Positions 48,034 to 56,051 of a DNA stretch of 64,000 nt are shown in pieces (the first letter of the stretch is position 1; each line of letters opens with the position of its first letter). The notes beneath the pieces were generated by a model. That model saw nothing but the letters and a program-made list of their open reading frames with translations. It was not told where the DNA came from and made no database searches. The translations under genes were made by a program, and so were the position numbers. This stretch comes from Agrococcus baldri (GTDB lineage Bacteria > Actinomycetota > Actinomycetes > Actinomycetales > Microbacteriaceae), in the NCBI GenBank assembly GCA_007988785.1, contig BJUU01000010.1, forward strand, positions 1 through 64,000. The letters run 5' to 3'.

Positions 48034-48861
48034 CTACGCGAGCGCCACCCTGTGGTTCCAGCTGTGCGCCGTGCGCCACAGCAGCAGCGGGATGACCACG
48101 ACGAGCGCCGGCACGAAGCCGATCGGCATCAGCTGCAGCTCGGTGTCCGCGATCATGGCCGCCAGCAGGTCGGCGGGCACGAAGCCGAACTCCCCCGCGT
48201 CGGTGACGCCGAGCCCGAACGGGATGGCGAGGATGCCGAGGAGCAGCACGAGCTGCACGGCCGTCGAGAGCACGAACCAGGTCAGCACCGGCCCGCCCCA
48301 GCCGAGCCGCTGCAGCCAGCGCTCCGAGCCGATCGAGGCCGCGGCGTAGTAGGTGACGGTGTTGTAGCCGTAGAGCAGCAGCAGGGTGAGGGGCGCACCG
48401 ACCGCGACGAGCCACGGCGCCGCCGCGTACGCCGCGCCGAGCACCTCGCCGATCTGCTGCAGCAGGGTGCCCGGCGTCAGGCCGAAGAGCGTCACCGCAG
48501 CCGCGAGCATCACGAGGAACCAGATCGCGAGCGTCGCGATCAGCCCCAGCAGCACGACGACGGCCGCCCACACGATGCGGGCGCCGAAGATGCGCGAGCC
48601 GCGCACCGGCAGCGTCTGCGTGAAGTAGCCGATGCGGCCGTAGCCGCTGCGCCAGTAGTCGACGGCGAGCGCGAGCTGCATGGCGGGCAGCAGGCCGAAG
48701 GCGCCGATCGCGCCGAGCACCAGGCCGAACGGCGCGAGCACCGGCCAGCCGGTGACGGCGAGCGCCGAGCCGACGGCCGCGAGGCCGAGCGCGGCGCCCG
48801 CGATGGTGAGGAGGAACCCGCGCGTGCGGAGCACCTCGTGCTTGAGCAGGGTGGCAGTCAT
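48034..48861 (-). CDS. ABC transporter permease
   Basis: Membrane subunit of a two-gene ABC system, 275 residues with about six to seven helices (about 15-60, 108-140, 150-170, 190-220, 245-262). No residues define a substrate. The start overlaps the stop of the ATPase gene as ATGA. YtrA-type operons usually respond to cell-wall-active antibiotics, so a detoxification or envelope-stress role is plausible (inference). Confidence 0.85.
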   Translation of the reverse strand: MTATLLKHEVLRTRGFLLTIAGAALGLAAVGSALAVTGWPVLAPFGLVLGAIGAFGLLPAMQLALAVDYWRSGYGRIGYFTQTLPVRGSRIFGARIVWAAVVVLLGLIATLAIWFLVMLAAAVTLFGLTPGTLLQQIGEVLGAAYAAAPWLVAVGAPLTLLLLYGYNTVTYYAAASIGSERWLQRLGWGGPVLTWFVLSTAVQLVLLLGILAIPFGLGVTDAGEFGFVPADLLAAMIADTELQLMPIGFVPALVVVIPLLLWRTAHSWNHRVALA

Positions 48862-49553
48862 CGGTAGACCTCCCGGAAGAGCTGGTCGATGGATGCGCCG
48901 TGCTCGGCGCGCAGGTCGTCGACCTGCCCCGCGAGCACGACGCGGCCGTGCCGCATCATGACGATCCCGTCGAGGATGGGCTCGAGGTCGTGGATCAGGT
49001 GGGTGGAGATGAGCAGCAGCGAATCCTCGGAGAGGCCGCGCAGCATCCCCTGCAGCAGCACGTCGCGGGCCGCGGGGTCGACGCCGGAGATCGGCTCGTC
49101 GAGCAGGTAGACGCGCGCCTGCCGCGCCATGGCGAGGGAGATCTGCACCTTCTCGCGCATGCCCTTCGACATCTCGCGCAGCCGCATCCGCTCATCGAGC
49201 CCGAAGAACCCGATCAGCTCGCGCGCCCTGTCGGCGTCGAAGTCGGCGAAGAAGTCGCCGTAGAGGGCGATGCAGGCGCTCACGCGCGCCCCGTCGGGCA
49301 GGAAGCTGACGTCGGGGAGGAAGGAGACGAGCGCCTTCGACTCGGGGCCGGGCGCGTGGCCGGCGATCGTCACCTGCCCCTCGTACTCGGCGAGCACGCC
49401 CGCGAGCACCTTGAGCAGGGTCGTCTTGCCCGAGCCGTTCTCGCCCAGCAGGCCGATCACCTGCCCGTAGGGGAGGCGCAGGTCGAGCCCGTCGATGGCG
49501 CGGGAGGCGCCGTACGACTTGCTGAGGCCGCGGATCGCGATCGCGTCGGTCAT
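48858..49553 (-). CDS. ABC transporter ATP-binding protein
   Basis: ATPase of 231 residues from the ATG at 49553 (MTDAIAIRGLSKSYG), which has AGGGGG 8 bp upstream; a longer start at 49601 would overlap the regulator. Walker A is GENGSGKTT near residue 38 and Walker B VYLLDEPISGVD near 150. The signature is the divergent MSKGMREKVQI form seen in YtrB-like proteins. It is the middle gene of the operon regulator-ATPase-permease. Confidence 0.92.
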   Translation of the reverse strand: MTDAIAIRGLSKSYGASRAIDGLDLRLPYGQVIGLLGENGSGKTTLLKVLAGVLAEYEGQVTIAGHAPGPESKALVSFLPDVSFLPDGARVSACIALYGDFFADFDADRARELIGFFGLDERMRLREMSKGMREKVQISLAMARQARVYLLDEPISGVDPAARDVLLQGMLRGLSEDSLLLISTHLIHDLEPILDGIVMMRHGRVVLAGQVDDLRAEHGASIDQLFREVYR

Positions 49554-49557
49554 GGCG

Positions 49558-49956
49558 TCATCCCCCTGCCGCGCCTCGGAGTGCTGCGTCGTCGTGGTCA
49601 TCGTGATCCCATCTCGCTTCCAGGAGGGTCTGCGCTTCGGTCAGGCTGAGCCCGACCCCGATGGCGCGGCTCGAGAAGGCGTCGGCCGCGTCGGCGACGA
49701 GGCGCCGCCGGAGGGTGCTGATGCGCGCGGCGTCGTCGGTGACGAAGCGGCCGCTCGTGCGCTCGGAGCGCACCAGCTGCTCGCGCTCGAGCTCGGCGAA
49801 CGCGCGCTGGATGGTGTTGGGGTTGACCTGCAGCTCGGCGGCGAGGTCGCGCACCGCGGGGATGCGCGCGCCGGGCCGCCACTCGCCGGCGACGATGCGC
49901 CGCGAGAACTCGCCGATCAGCTGGAGCCAGATCGGCTGCGTGCTGTCGAACTGCAT
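49558..49956 (-). CDS. GntR-family regulator, YtrA subfamily
   Basis: A short 132-residue regulator with an N-terminal winged helix (about 9-75; IPAVRDLAAELQVNPNTIQ) and a short helical C-terminus without a large ligand domain, as in YtrA. Such proteins autorepress an operon with ABC transporter genes. The ATG at 49956 is followed upstream by GGGGAC, and the promoter contains the inverted repeat at 49975-49998, its presumed operator. The C-terminal tail has an unusual His/Asp-rich patch (DHDDHDD). Confidence 0.92.
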   Translation of the reverse strand: MQFDSTQPIWLQLIGEFSRRIVAGEWRPGARIPAVRDLAAELQVNPNTIQRAFAELEREQLVRSERTSGRFVTDDAARISTLRRRLVADAADAFSSRAIGVGLSLTEAQTLLEARWDHDDHDDAALRGAAGG

Positions 49957-49974
49957 GTCGTCCCCGTCTGTCTC

Positions 49975-49998
49975 ACTGTATTAAGCAATTAACACAGT
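49975..49998 (-). promoter_or_regulatory. Probable YtrA-type operator
   Basis: ACTGTATTAA-GCAA-TTAACACAGT is a near-perfect inverted repeat (one mismatch in 10-bp arms) 18 bp upstream of the regulator start. On the minus strand it includes the -10-like TAATAC/TACAGT, so binding would block transcription. Confidence 0.75.
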
Positions 49999-50063
49999 AG
50001 GGCATGCGGATGCGCGGCGCAACCAGGTGGGCGCGTCGGTCGAGGAGCGAGCCGGACGTGCGC

Positions 50064-50171
50064 GTCACGAGACAAGCAAGAAGCGATGCGGACTGGCTCA
50101 GTGGCGCTTGCGCAAGTGCAAGAACTGGTGAAGGCGCCTGGTCGGTCCGCATCGCTTGCTTGTGACGTGAC
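50064..50171. repeat. 108-bp imperfect inverted repeat
   Basis: A 30-bp left arm (50064-50093) and a 27-bp right arm (50145-50171) are reverse complements apart from a 3-bp insertion and two substitutions. The shared cores are ACAAGCAAG and CGATGCGGAC. The 51-bp centre contains the palindrome CTTGCGCAAG. It fills much of the 278-bp gap between the DUF3159 stop and the YtrA start, and could be a terminator, a structured RNA or a MITE-like element. The rest of the gap holds only the operator. Confidence 0.75.
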
Positions 50172-50234
50172 TGTACGCCGGGCCCGGCGCATCCGCAACG
50201 GTCGTGCGCCCTCCTGTGGAGAGCCTGAGGCGGC

Positions 50235-50984
50235 TCAGTCGGCGACCGCGACCTGCGGCTTGCGGATGCCCGGGTGCGACTTCGGGATGGCGGCGAACAG
50301 CACCCAGCCGGAGACCGCGACGCAGGCGATGATGAGCGGGTAGGTGAGCGCGGCGCGCATGATCGCGAGCCAGGTGGTCTCGTCGAGCCACCACAGCACC
50401 GTGAACACGACGACGCGGATGACGTACTGCATCACCCAGATCCAGGAGGCGCGCTGGTAGGCGCGCAGCAGCACGGGGTCCTTGCGCCAGCGGGTCTTCG
50501 TGCCGATGAGGCCGCCGACGATGATGCCGAGGAAGGGCCAGCCGATCACGATCGAGATGACCCACGCGAGCGCGCTCGCGGCGTTCGAGAGCAGCTGGAT
50601 GAGGAAGAAGTTGCGCGCCTCGCCCGTGTAGTAGGCGATCATCGCCGCGATCACGGTCATGAGCATGCCGATGAAGACCGCCTTCGGCCTGCGCCGCTCG
50701 ACGAGCGCGTACACGAGGGTCGCGGCGCTCGCGACGAGCGACCAGATGACGGCGGTGAGCAGCTCCCCGCCGGTCGCGAGCCAGGCGATCAGGAACGCGA
50801 TCGGCGGCACGCTGCCCTCGAGCGCCGCCTTGCCGCCGCCGAGCAGCCGCGCGAGCGACTCCTCCCGCGTCGGGTCGCCGTCGGCGTCGTAGCGGCCCTC
50901 CTCGAAGGCCGCGGGCACGAGCTCGGCCGCGGCATCCTCATCCGGGGTCGGCACGGCGCCGGTGCGGGGCTCGCTCACGGTCAC
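50235..50984 (-). CDS. DUF3159 membrane protein
   Basis: A 249-residue actinobacterial membrane protein of the DUF3159 family with about six helices from residue 57 on. A charged cytosolic N-terminus carries REESLARLLGGGKAALEGSVPP, and the loop FLGIIVGGLIGTKTRWRKDP is the most characteristic segment. The function is unknown. The GTG start overlaps the heme oxygenase stop as GTGA, so here the gene belongs to a heme-oxygenase transcript, and a role in handling heme or its products can be proposed. Confidence 0.88.
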   Translation of the reverse strand: MTVSEPRTGAVPTPDEDAAAELVPAAFEEGRYDADGDPTREESLARLLGGGKAALEGSVPPIAFLIAWLATGGELLTAVIWSLVASAATLVYALVERRRPKAVFIGMLMTVIAAMIAYYTGEARNFFLIQLLSNAASALAWVISIVIGWPFLGIIVGGLIGTKTRWRKDPVLLRAYQRASWIWVMQYVIRVVVFTVLWWLDETTWLAIMRAALTYPLIIACVAVSGWVLFAAIPKSHPGIRKPQVAVAD

Positions 50985-51604
50985 GCCACCACCGCCGCCG
51001 CCTCGACCGCGAGCGAGGCGTGCACGGCGTGCGATGCCGCGTAGGCGCGCCCGGCCTCCTCGAGCAGCGCTCGCTCGGCGTCGTGGTCGAGCCCGGCGGT
51101 GTCGAGCGTGGCGCGGTACTGCTGCTTGAAGGCGTCGAGGTCGTCGATCGCGAAGCGGTAGAAGCTCGTGGTGTGCGCGCCGAAGCGGCGCGTCAGGGCT
51201 CGGCCGATGTGCTGGCCGCCCGAGAGGTCGCCGAGGTAGCGCGTGTAGTGGTGGGCGGCGAGCCGCACGGGGTCGCCGGCGAGGCTCGCGAGGTGCTCGG
51301 CGTAGGCGTCCGTGGCGGCCGTCGCCGGGCGCGTGCCGCCGAGCGCGGCGACATCCGACTCGATCGCCGCGGCGCGCTCGAGCGCCGGGTGGTGCAGCCG
51401 CGCGAGCAGCCCGCTGCGGCTCGCGGTGACCGCCGCCTCGAGGGCGCGGTAGACGACCAGGTGCTGCGAGGCCAGGCGGGCGAAGTCGTCGACCGTTCCC
51501 TCGCCGCGCAGCAGCCCCTTCAGGAACGCGTCGCCGGCGGCGGCCTGGTGCGCCGACCAGGTGGCAGCGCGCAGGCGCGCGGCGAGCTCGGACGACTGGG
51601 GCAT
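50981..51604 (-). CDS. hmuO: Biliverdin-producing heme oxygenase
   Basis: Cleaves heme to biliverdin, CO and iron, usually for iron acquisition. The 207-residue product is of family length. The proximal heme ligand is histidine 19 in ATWSAHQAA, and the distal-helix motif YLGDLSGGQHIGRAL is at about 123-137. The promoter overlaps a DtxR/IdeR-like box (51609-51622), and a -10 TAGCCT lies 6 nt before the ATG, predicting a leaderless, iron-repressed mRNA. DUF3159 is coupled downstream and DUF2470 lies just upstream. Confidence 0.94.
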   Translation of the reverse strand: MPQSSELAARLRAATWSAHQAAAGDAFLKGLLRGEGTVDDFARLASQHLVVYRALEAAVTASRSGLLARLHHPALERAAAIESDVAALGGTRPATAATDAYAEHLASLAGDPVRLAAHHYTRYLGDLSGGQHIGRALTRRFGAHTTSFYRFAIDDLDAFKQQYRATLDTAGLDHDAERALLEEAGRAYAASHAVHASLAVEAAAVVA

Positions 51605-51608
51605 GAAG

Positions 51609-51622
51609 TAAGGCTATCCTTA
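51609..51622 (-). promoter_or_regulatory. DtxR/IdeR-like iron box over the heme oxygenase -10
   Basis: TAAGGCTATCCTTA is an inverted repeat with TAAGG/CCTTA arms. Its minus-strand form AAGGATAGCCTTAC matches 12 of 14 positions of the diphtheria tox operator as I recall it. It overlaps the -10 TAGCCT. Confidence 0.75.
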
Positions 51623-51648
51623 CCGGCTCGCGCCGCGCCAGCCGAACA

Positions 51649-51927
51649 TCAGCCGCGGGGCATCAGCATCACGACCGCCCGGCGGATGTCGGCGCGCTGC
51701 TCGATCGGCATCGGCCAGGGGACGAGCACGCGCTCGGTGACCGCCTCGGCGCCGTGCGCCTCCTGCACGTCGAACGCCAGCCCATCCGCCCCGATCGTGA
51801 CGAGGGTGGCGGATGCGGCACGCGGCCGGCCGTGCGCGCGCACGATCGCGAGCTGGTCGTCGGCGTGGTCGCCGTTCATGTGGGCGACGACGGCGTCGAT
51901 CACGTCGTCGGTGAAGTCGAGGCTCAT
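51649..51927 (-). CDS. DUF2470 protein
   Basis: A 92-residue single-domain DUF2470 protein, related to the C-terminal domain of HugZ-type heme utilisation proteins. The conserved start DDVIDAVVAHMNGDHADDQL is followed by IGADGLAFDV and the C-terminal PIEQRADIRRAVVML. The MNGDH segment is the family hallmark. It is encoded directly upstream of the heme oxygenase and overlaps the zwf stop as ATGA, so it may be made from the zwf transcript even though its function points to heme. Confidence 0.88.
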   Translation of the reverse strand: MSLDFTDDVIDAVVAHMNGDHADDQLAIVRAHGRPRAASATLVTIGADGLAFDVQEAHGAEAVTERVLVPWPMPIEQRADIRRAVVMLMPRG

Positions 51928-53300
51928 GCGTTGGTGCGCCAGCCGCGCGGGCCCTTCGAGCCGGCGCGGTACTCGTGCATCGGCACCTCATCCCGCTGCC
52001 ATGTCCGCAGGACGGGCTCGACGATGCGCCAGCACTGCTCGGCGGCGTCGCCGCGCACCGCGAGGCGGGGGTCGCTGTCGAGGATGGAGGCGAGCACCTC
52101 GCCGTAGGGCAGCAGGGCGCCGCCGCCGAGCTCGCCGCGCAGCACCGTCTGCTCGAGCGTGAAGGGGTCGCCCTCGCCGTTGGTGGTGATGTGCAGCTCG
52201 AAGCCGTCGGGCTTGAAGTCGATGACGAGCCTGTCCGGGGTGTCGTGGCCGCCGAAGCCCTCCGGCACGTGCGCGGGCGGCTTCCAGTGGATGATGGCGC
52301 GCTTGCGGATGCCCGCGAGCGACTTGCCCGAGCGCAGGATGAAGGGCACGCCCGCCCAGCGGGCGGTGGCGACCTCGACCTGCACCTCGGCGAGGGTCTC
52401 GGTGCCGAGCTTCGCGTCCACGCCCTCCTCGGCCACGTAGTCGGGCACCTCGCGGCCCTCGATGCTGCCGCTCGTGTAGCGGGCGCGGCGGGTGTGCTTG
52501 ACGGGGTCGACGATGCTCGAGGCGCGCAGCACCTGGCCGATGGCGTCGCGCAGGTCGCGCGCCGAGACGCTCGCGACCGGCTCGATCGCGATGAGCGCCA
52601 TGATCTGCAGCAGGTGCGACTGGATCATGTCGCGCAGCGCGCCGTTGCGGTCGTAGTAGCCGGCGCGCCCCTCGAGCGTGACCGTCTCGTCGTAGAGGAT
52701 CTCGACCCTGGAGATGCTGTCGCGATCCCAGACGGGCTCGAGCAGCCGGTTGGTGAAGCGCAGGCCCAGCAGGTTGAGCACCGTGTGGAGGCCCAGGAAG
52801 TGGTCGATGCGGAAGATGCGATCCTCGGGCACGATGCGGGTGACGAGCGCGTTGAGTCGCTGGGCGGCTTCGAGGCTGTCGCCGAAGGGCTTCTCGATCG
52901 CCAGGATCGTGCCCTCCGGCACGCCGATCTGCTCGAGCGCGCCGCAGACGAGCTCGGTGACGTGCGGCGGCAGCGCGAAGTAGATCACCAGGCGGTCGCA
53001 GGCGATGGAGTCGATCAGCGCCTGCAGCGCCTTCGGGTCGGTCGCGTCGGCGGCGACGTAGCGGGTGCCCCCCAGGGCGGTCTTGGCGCCGGAGCCCAGC
53101 ACGCCGTCGAGCTGCAGGGCGGTGCGCACGCGGGTCTGCCACTCGACCTCGTCGAGCTCGCGCAGGTCGGCGCCGACGATGTCGACCCGTCGCGCCGGCT
53201 GCGCGCGCAGCAGGGTGGCGATGCCCGGCAGCAGCAGCCGGCTGGTGAGGTCGCCGGAGGCGCCGAGGATGAGCAGGGTGGTGGAGGGCTTGGGGGCCAT
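51924..53300 (-). CDS. zwf: Glucose-6-phosphate dehydrogenase family protein (divergent)
   Basis: Zwf-type dehydrogenase of 458 residues. The NADP-binding start is LLILGASGDLTSRLLLPG, followed by IEKPFGDSL and the catalytic-base region GALRDMIQSHLLQIM. The signature normally reading RIDHYLGK is RIDHFLGL here: the phosphate-binding lysine is replaced by leucine. The later RSGK motif is retained and the C-terminal third is divergent (HWKPPAHVPEGFGG). It may be a paralogue with altered substrate or cofactor use. AAGGA lies 7 bp before the ATG. Confidence 0.9.
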   Translation of the reverse strand: MAPKPSTTLLILGASGDLTSRLLLPGIATLLRAQPARRVDIVGADLRELDEVEWQTRVRTALQLDGVLGSGAKTALGGTRYVAADATDPKALQALIDSIACDRLVIYFALPPHVTELVCGALEQIGVPEGTILAIEKPFGDSLEAAQRLNALVTRIVPEDRIFRIDHFLGLHTVLNLLGLRFTNRLLEPVWDRDSISRVEILYDETVTLEGRAGYYDRNGALRDMIQSHLLQIMALIAIEPVASVSARDLRDAIGQVLRASSIVDPVKHTRRARYTSGSIEGREVPDYVAEEGVDAKLGTETLAEVQVEVATARWAGVPFILRSGKSLAGIRKRAIIHWKPPAHVPEGFGGHDTPDRLVIDFKPDGFELHITTNGEGDPFTLEQTVLRGELGGGALLPYGEVLASILDSDPRLAVRGDAAEQCWRIVEPVLRTWQRDEVPMHEYRAGSKGPRGWRTNA

Positions 53301-53330
53301 GCGTCGATCCTTGCACTCGCTGCCCGCGCG

Positions 53331-53336
53331 TAGATT
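53331..53336 (+). promoter_or_regulatory. -10 element of the 53344 gene
   Basis: TAGATT ends 7 nt before the GTG at 53344, predicting a leaderless mRNA; TTGCAC lies 14 bp further upstream. Confidence 0.5.
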
Positions 53337-53343
53337 GGTCGCC

Positions 53344-53829
53344 GTGCTCGCCCGCGCCTCCCGCCTCGTCCTCCCGGCCGTCTGGCTCGGGCTCATCATC
53401 GGCATCTCGCTCATCGAGGCGCCGCTGAAGTTCCAGGCGCCGGGCATCACGATCCCGCTCGGGCTCGGCATCGGGCGGCTCGTGTTCGGGGCCATGAACC
53501 TCGTCGAGGCCGTGCTCGCGGCCCTGCTGCTGCTCGCGGTCCTCCGCTCGCGCGCCCCGCGTGCCGAGCGCATCCTCGCCCTCGTCCTCACCGCCGTGCT
53601 GGCGGTCAAGGCGCTCGCGATCCGCCCGCTCATGTACGGCACGACGGATGCTGTGGTCGCCGGCGAGAGCGAGGGCGGCTCGGGGCTGCACCTCCTCTAC
53701 ATCGCCGCCGATGGCCTGCTGATCGTCGGGCTCGTCGTGCTGCTGGTGCTGTCAGCGCGATCGCTGCTGGCTGCTTCGCCCGCGCCGCTCGGCCCGCCGG
53801 CACGCGAAGAGCGCCCCGGCAGGAGCTGA
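53344..53829 (+). CDS. Unknown four-helix membrane protein
   Basis: A 161-residue protein without a recognisable family. Four helices are predicted, about 7-27 (LVLPAVWLGLIIGISLIE), 40-66, 78-98 and 120-142. The sequence SLIEAPLKFQAPGITIPLGLG resembles the start of small actinobacterial membrane proteins that share the EAPLKF motif (recollection). It is transcribed divergently from zwf. The GTG start is supported by the -10 at 53331-53336. Confidence 0.72.
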   Translation: MLARASRLVLPAVWLGLIIGISLIEAPLKFQAPGITIPLGLGIGRLVFGAMNLVEAVLAALLLLAVLRSRAPRAERILALVLTAVLAVKALAIRPLMYGTTDAVVAGESEGGSGLHLLYIAADGLLIVGLVVLLVLSARSLLAASPAPLGPPAREERPGRS

Positions 53830-53861
53830 GGCGCTCGAGGTCGCTGCCGATCAGCGGCTCG

Positions 53862-54122
53862 TCACCAGATGACGCCGCCGCCGATCGAGATGCCGCCGTA
53901 GGTCAGCAGCACGAAGACGGCCGCGACGATCGCCGGGGCGATGCCCCGCCCGCCGGCGTGCCGCGACTTGAACAGCGCGATGACGGCGAGGATCGCGGCG
54001 ATCGCGGCCAGGCCGCCGCCGAGGATGAGGCCGATGAACAGCGGGATGGGCATCAGGACAAGGCCGAGCAGGCCCACCCAGAACGCCCACCACGCCCAGG
54101 GGTTGGAGCGCTTGGTTTCCAT
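53862..54122 (-). CDS. Small glycine-rich membrane protein
   Basis: An 86-residue protein with two to three helices: about 10-33 (WAFWVGLLGLVLMPIPLFIG), 35-50 and 62-84. It begins METKRSNPWAWWAFW, and glycine pairs dominate the helices. It resembles DUF4190-like small membrane proteins in length and pattern only, so the function is unknown. It is convergent with the 53344 gene. Confidence 0.7.
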   Translation of the reverse strand: METKRSNPWAWWAFWVGLLGLVLMPIPLFIGLILGGGLAAIAAILAVIALFKSRHAGGRGIAPAIVAAVFVLLTYGGISIGGGVIW

Positions 54123-54175
54123 GCCTCCATCATCTCGCGCTATCGCTTCGAGATCGCCGAGAGCGCCGGACGGCC

Positions 54176-54763
54176 TCAGGGGATGTCGCGGCGCACGGCC
54201 GCGAGGAACCCCGGCACGTCGTCGACGGCGATGCGCAGGCGCTCGGTCGTGTGCTCGCCGTCGCCCAGCTCGAGCGCGACACCCGGCTCCAGCACGAGCT
54301 CGACGTGCGTCTCCTGGCCGACCGGCAGCGCGACGACGCCCGGCTCCGGGCGCTGCAGGCCCTTGCCGTCGGGCGCGCCCCACCGTCGGGCCGAGACGGC
54401 CGCGATGTCGCTCCAGGGGAGCACGAGCTCGCGGTCGAAGCCGCCGCGCACGATGATGCCCTCCGGCCCGACGGCGTGCGGACGGGTCGTCTGGCCGGCG
54501 GCCATGCCGAGCATGAACAGCAGCCCCCAGACGCCGAGCGCCAGCAGCGGGATGCGCACCCACGGCCACGGGTGCACGATGAGGTCGACGATCGGGATCT
54601 CGATCGCCGAGAGCACGATGAAGACGCCCAGCACGAGCTTCGTGCCGCCATGCCAGCTGTGCTCGCTCGATCCCTCGGGCACGCGCGGCGCCCTGGTGGC
54701 CCAGCGCCAGAGCGCGCGCCAGCTCGAGCCCTCGATGGCGGCGGCACGCGCGAGGCCGTTCAC
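54176..54763 (-). CDS. Unknown membrane protein with PH-like C-terminus
   Basis: A 195-residue protein. Two helices lie at about 41-62 (TKLVLGVFIVLSAIEIPIVD) and 67-90. The C-terminal 95 residues are beta-rich (GIIVRGGFDRELVLPWSDIA), as in membrane-linked PH-like domains. The GTG start overlaps the MarR stop as GTGA, so it is likely co-transcribed with, and possibly controlled by, that regulator. I do not recognise a function. Confidence 0.7.
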   Translation of the reverse strand: MNGLARAAAIEGSSWRALWRWATRAPRVPEGSSEHSWHGGTKLVLGVFIVLSAIEIPIVDLIVHPWPWVRIPLLALGVWGLLFMLGMAAGQTTRPHAVGPEGIIVRGGFDRELVLPWSDIAAVSARRWGAPDGKGLQRPEPGVVALPVGQETHVELVLEPGVALELGDGEHTTERLRIAVDDVPGFLAAVRRDIP

Positions 54764-55203
54764 GACGCGGCCTCGATGAGCTCCTGCAGCCGCGCGATCA
54801 CGCTCGCGAGCCCGCGGTCGAGCGCTTCGCGATCCTCTGCGGGAACGCCCTCGACGAGCGCGTCGGCGAGCTGCGCGTGATCGCGCTGCATCGTCTGCAT
54901 CATGCGCTCGCCGCTCGGGGTCAGCGCGACCAGCACCGCGCGGCGATCGCTCGGGTGCGCGCGCCGCTCGGCGTGGCCGTCAGCCGCCAGCGCGTCGACG
55001 ATGCCGGTGATGGCCCGCGGTGTGACGCCGAGCTCGCCGGCCAGCGCGTGCTGCGGCTTCGGCCCGTCGCCGGCGATCGACCACAGCACGTGCGCGCGCG
55101 ATCGCGTGAGCCCGAGCCGCCCGAGCTCGCGCTCGGTGTCGTCGCCGAGCAGCGCGGCGAGCTGCAGCAGCCGGTCCAGGAACTGTTCGTTACGCGTCGA
55201 CAT
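54760..55203 (-). CDS. MarR-family transcriptional regulator
   Basis: A winged-helix regulator of 147 residues starting MSTRNEQFLDRLLQ. The DNA-binding core is at about 35-100: HALAGELGVTPRAITGIVDA as recognition region, then the wing AERRAHPSDRRAVLVALT. The ATG at 55203 lies 7 nt after a -10 TAGCCT (55211-55216, minus strand), supporting this start over a longer one at 55242. The membrane protein at 54176 is coupled downstream. Confidence 0.9.
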   Translation of the reverse strand: MSTRNEQFLDRLLQLAALLGDDTERELGRLGLTRSRAHVLWSIAGDGPKPQHALAGELGVTPRAITGIVDALAADGHAERRAHPSDRRAVLVALTPSGERMMQTMQRDHAQLADALVEGVPAEDREALDRGLASVIARLQELIEAAS

Positions 55204-55370
55204 AGTGAACAGGCTACACGATGTGACCTGTCTTGAGCGCACCTTGAGGCCGCGGGCTTGCCAGCGATTTCGTAACGATGTGATAATTGCACTGCGGCGC
55301 CCCCACCCGTCGTGACCGGGTGGGGGCGCGGCCCATGTTCCGATGGCCGTGATCGTGGCAGGCTGTGGGC

Positions 55371-55952
55371 ATGACCCGCGAGCTCCACATCACCGGCGAT
55401 GACGCCGCCGACCGCCTCCTCTCCGACGACGACTTCGCGCTGCTGACGGGCATGCTGCTCGACCAGCAGGTCACCATGGAGACCGCCTTCGCCGGGCCCG
55501 CGAAGCTGCGCGACCGCCTCGACGGCCTCGACGCATCCGCCATCGCCACGATGGATCCGCAAGCCTTCCAGGCCGCGTTCGCCGAGAAGCCCGCCGTGCA
55601 TCGGTTCCCCGGCTCGATGGCGGGCCGCGTGCAGACGCTCGCGCGCGTGATCGTCGACGAGTGGGGCGGCGACGCCGGCGCCATCTGGCGGCAGGGCGAG
55701 CCCGACGGCGCCGAGGTGCTGCGCCGGCTCAAGGCGCTGCCCGGCTTCGGGGAGCAGAAGGCGAAGATCTTCCTCGCGCTGCTCGGCAAGCAGGCCGGCT
55801 TCGACGGCGCGGGGTGGGCGGATGCGTCGGCCCCCTACGGCGAGCAGGGTGCGAAGCGCTCGGTGGCCGACATCGTCGACGCCGCCTCGCTCGCCGAGGT
55901 GCGGGCGGCGAAGCAGGCGGCGAAGGCCGCCGCGAAGGCCGCGAAGGGCTAG
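55371..55952 (+). CDS. HhH-GPD-type base excision repair protein
   Basis: A helix-hairpin-helix glycosylase-superfamily protein of 193 residues. The helical core includes LLTGMLLDQQVTMETAF (about 25-41) and the hairpin LKALPGFGEQKAKIFLALLG (about 121-140). The usual catalytic aspartate region after the hairpin is altered (WADASAPYG), so glycosylase activity is uncertain. The C-terminus is an Ala/Lys-rich basic tail that could bind DNA. The ATG at 55371 is 6 nt after CAGGCT, close to a leaderless promoter pattern. Confidence 0.85.
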   Translation: MTRELHITGDDAADRLLSDDDFALLTGMLLDQQVTMETAFAGPAKLRDRLDGLDASAIATMDPQAFQAAFAEKPAVHRFPGSMAGRVQTLARVIVDEWGGDAGAIWRQGEPDGAEVLRRLKALPGFGEQKAKIFLALLGKQAGFDGAGWADASAPYGEQGAKRSVADIVDAASLAEVRAAKQAAKAAAKAAKG

Positions 55953-56051
55953 CCGGAGGTTCTCCACAGCCCGCGCCATCGCGCCGGCGCGTGTCAGCGG
56001 CCCTCGATAGTCTGTTCCCAACAGAGGTTCGAAGACCGATGGGGGGCGACG

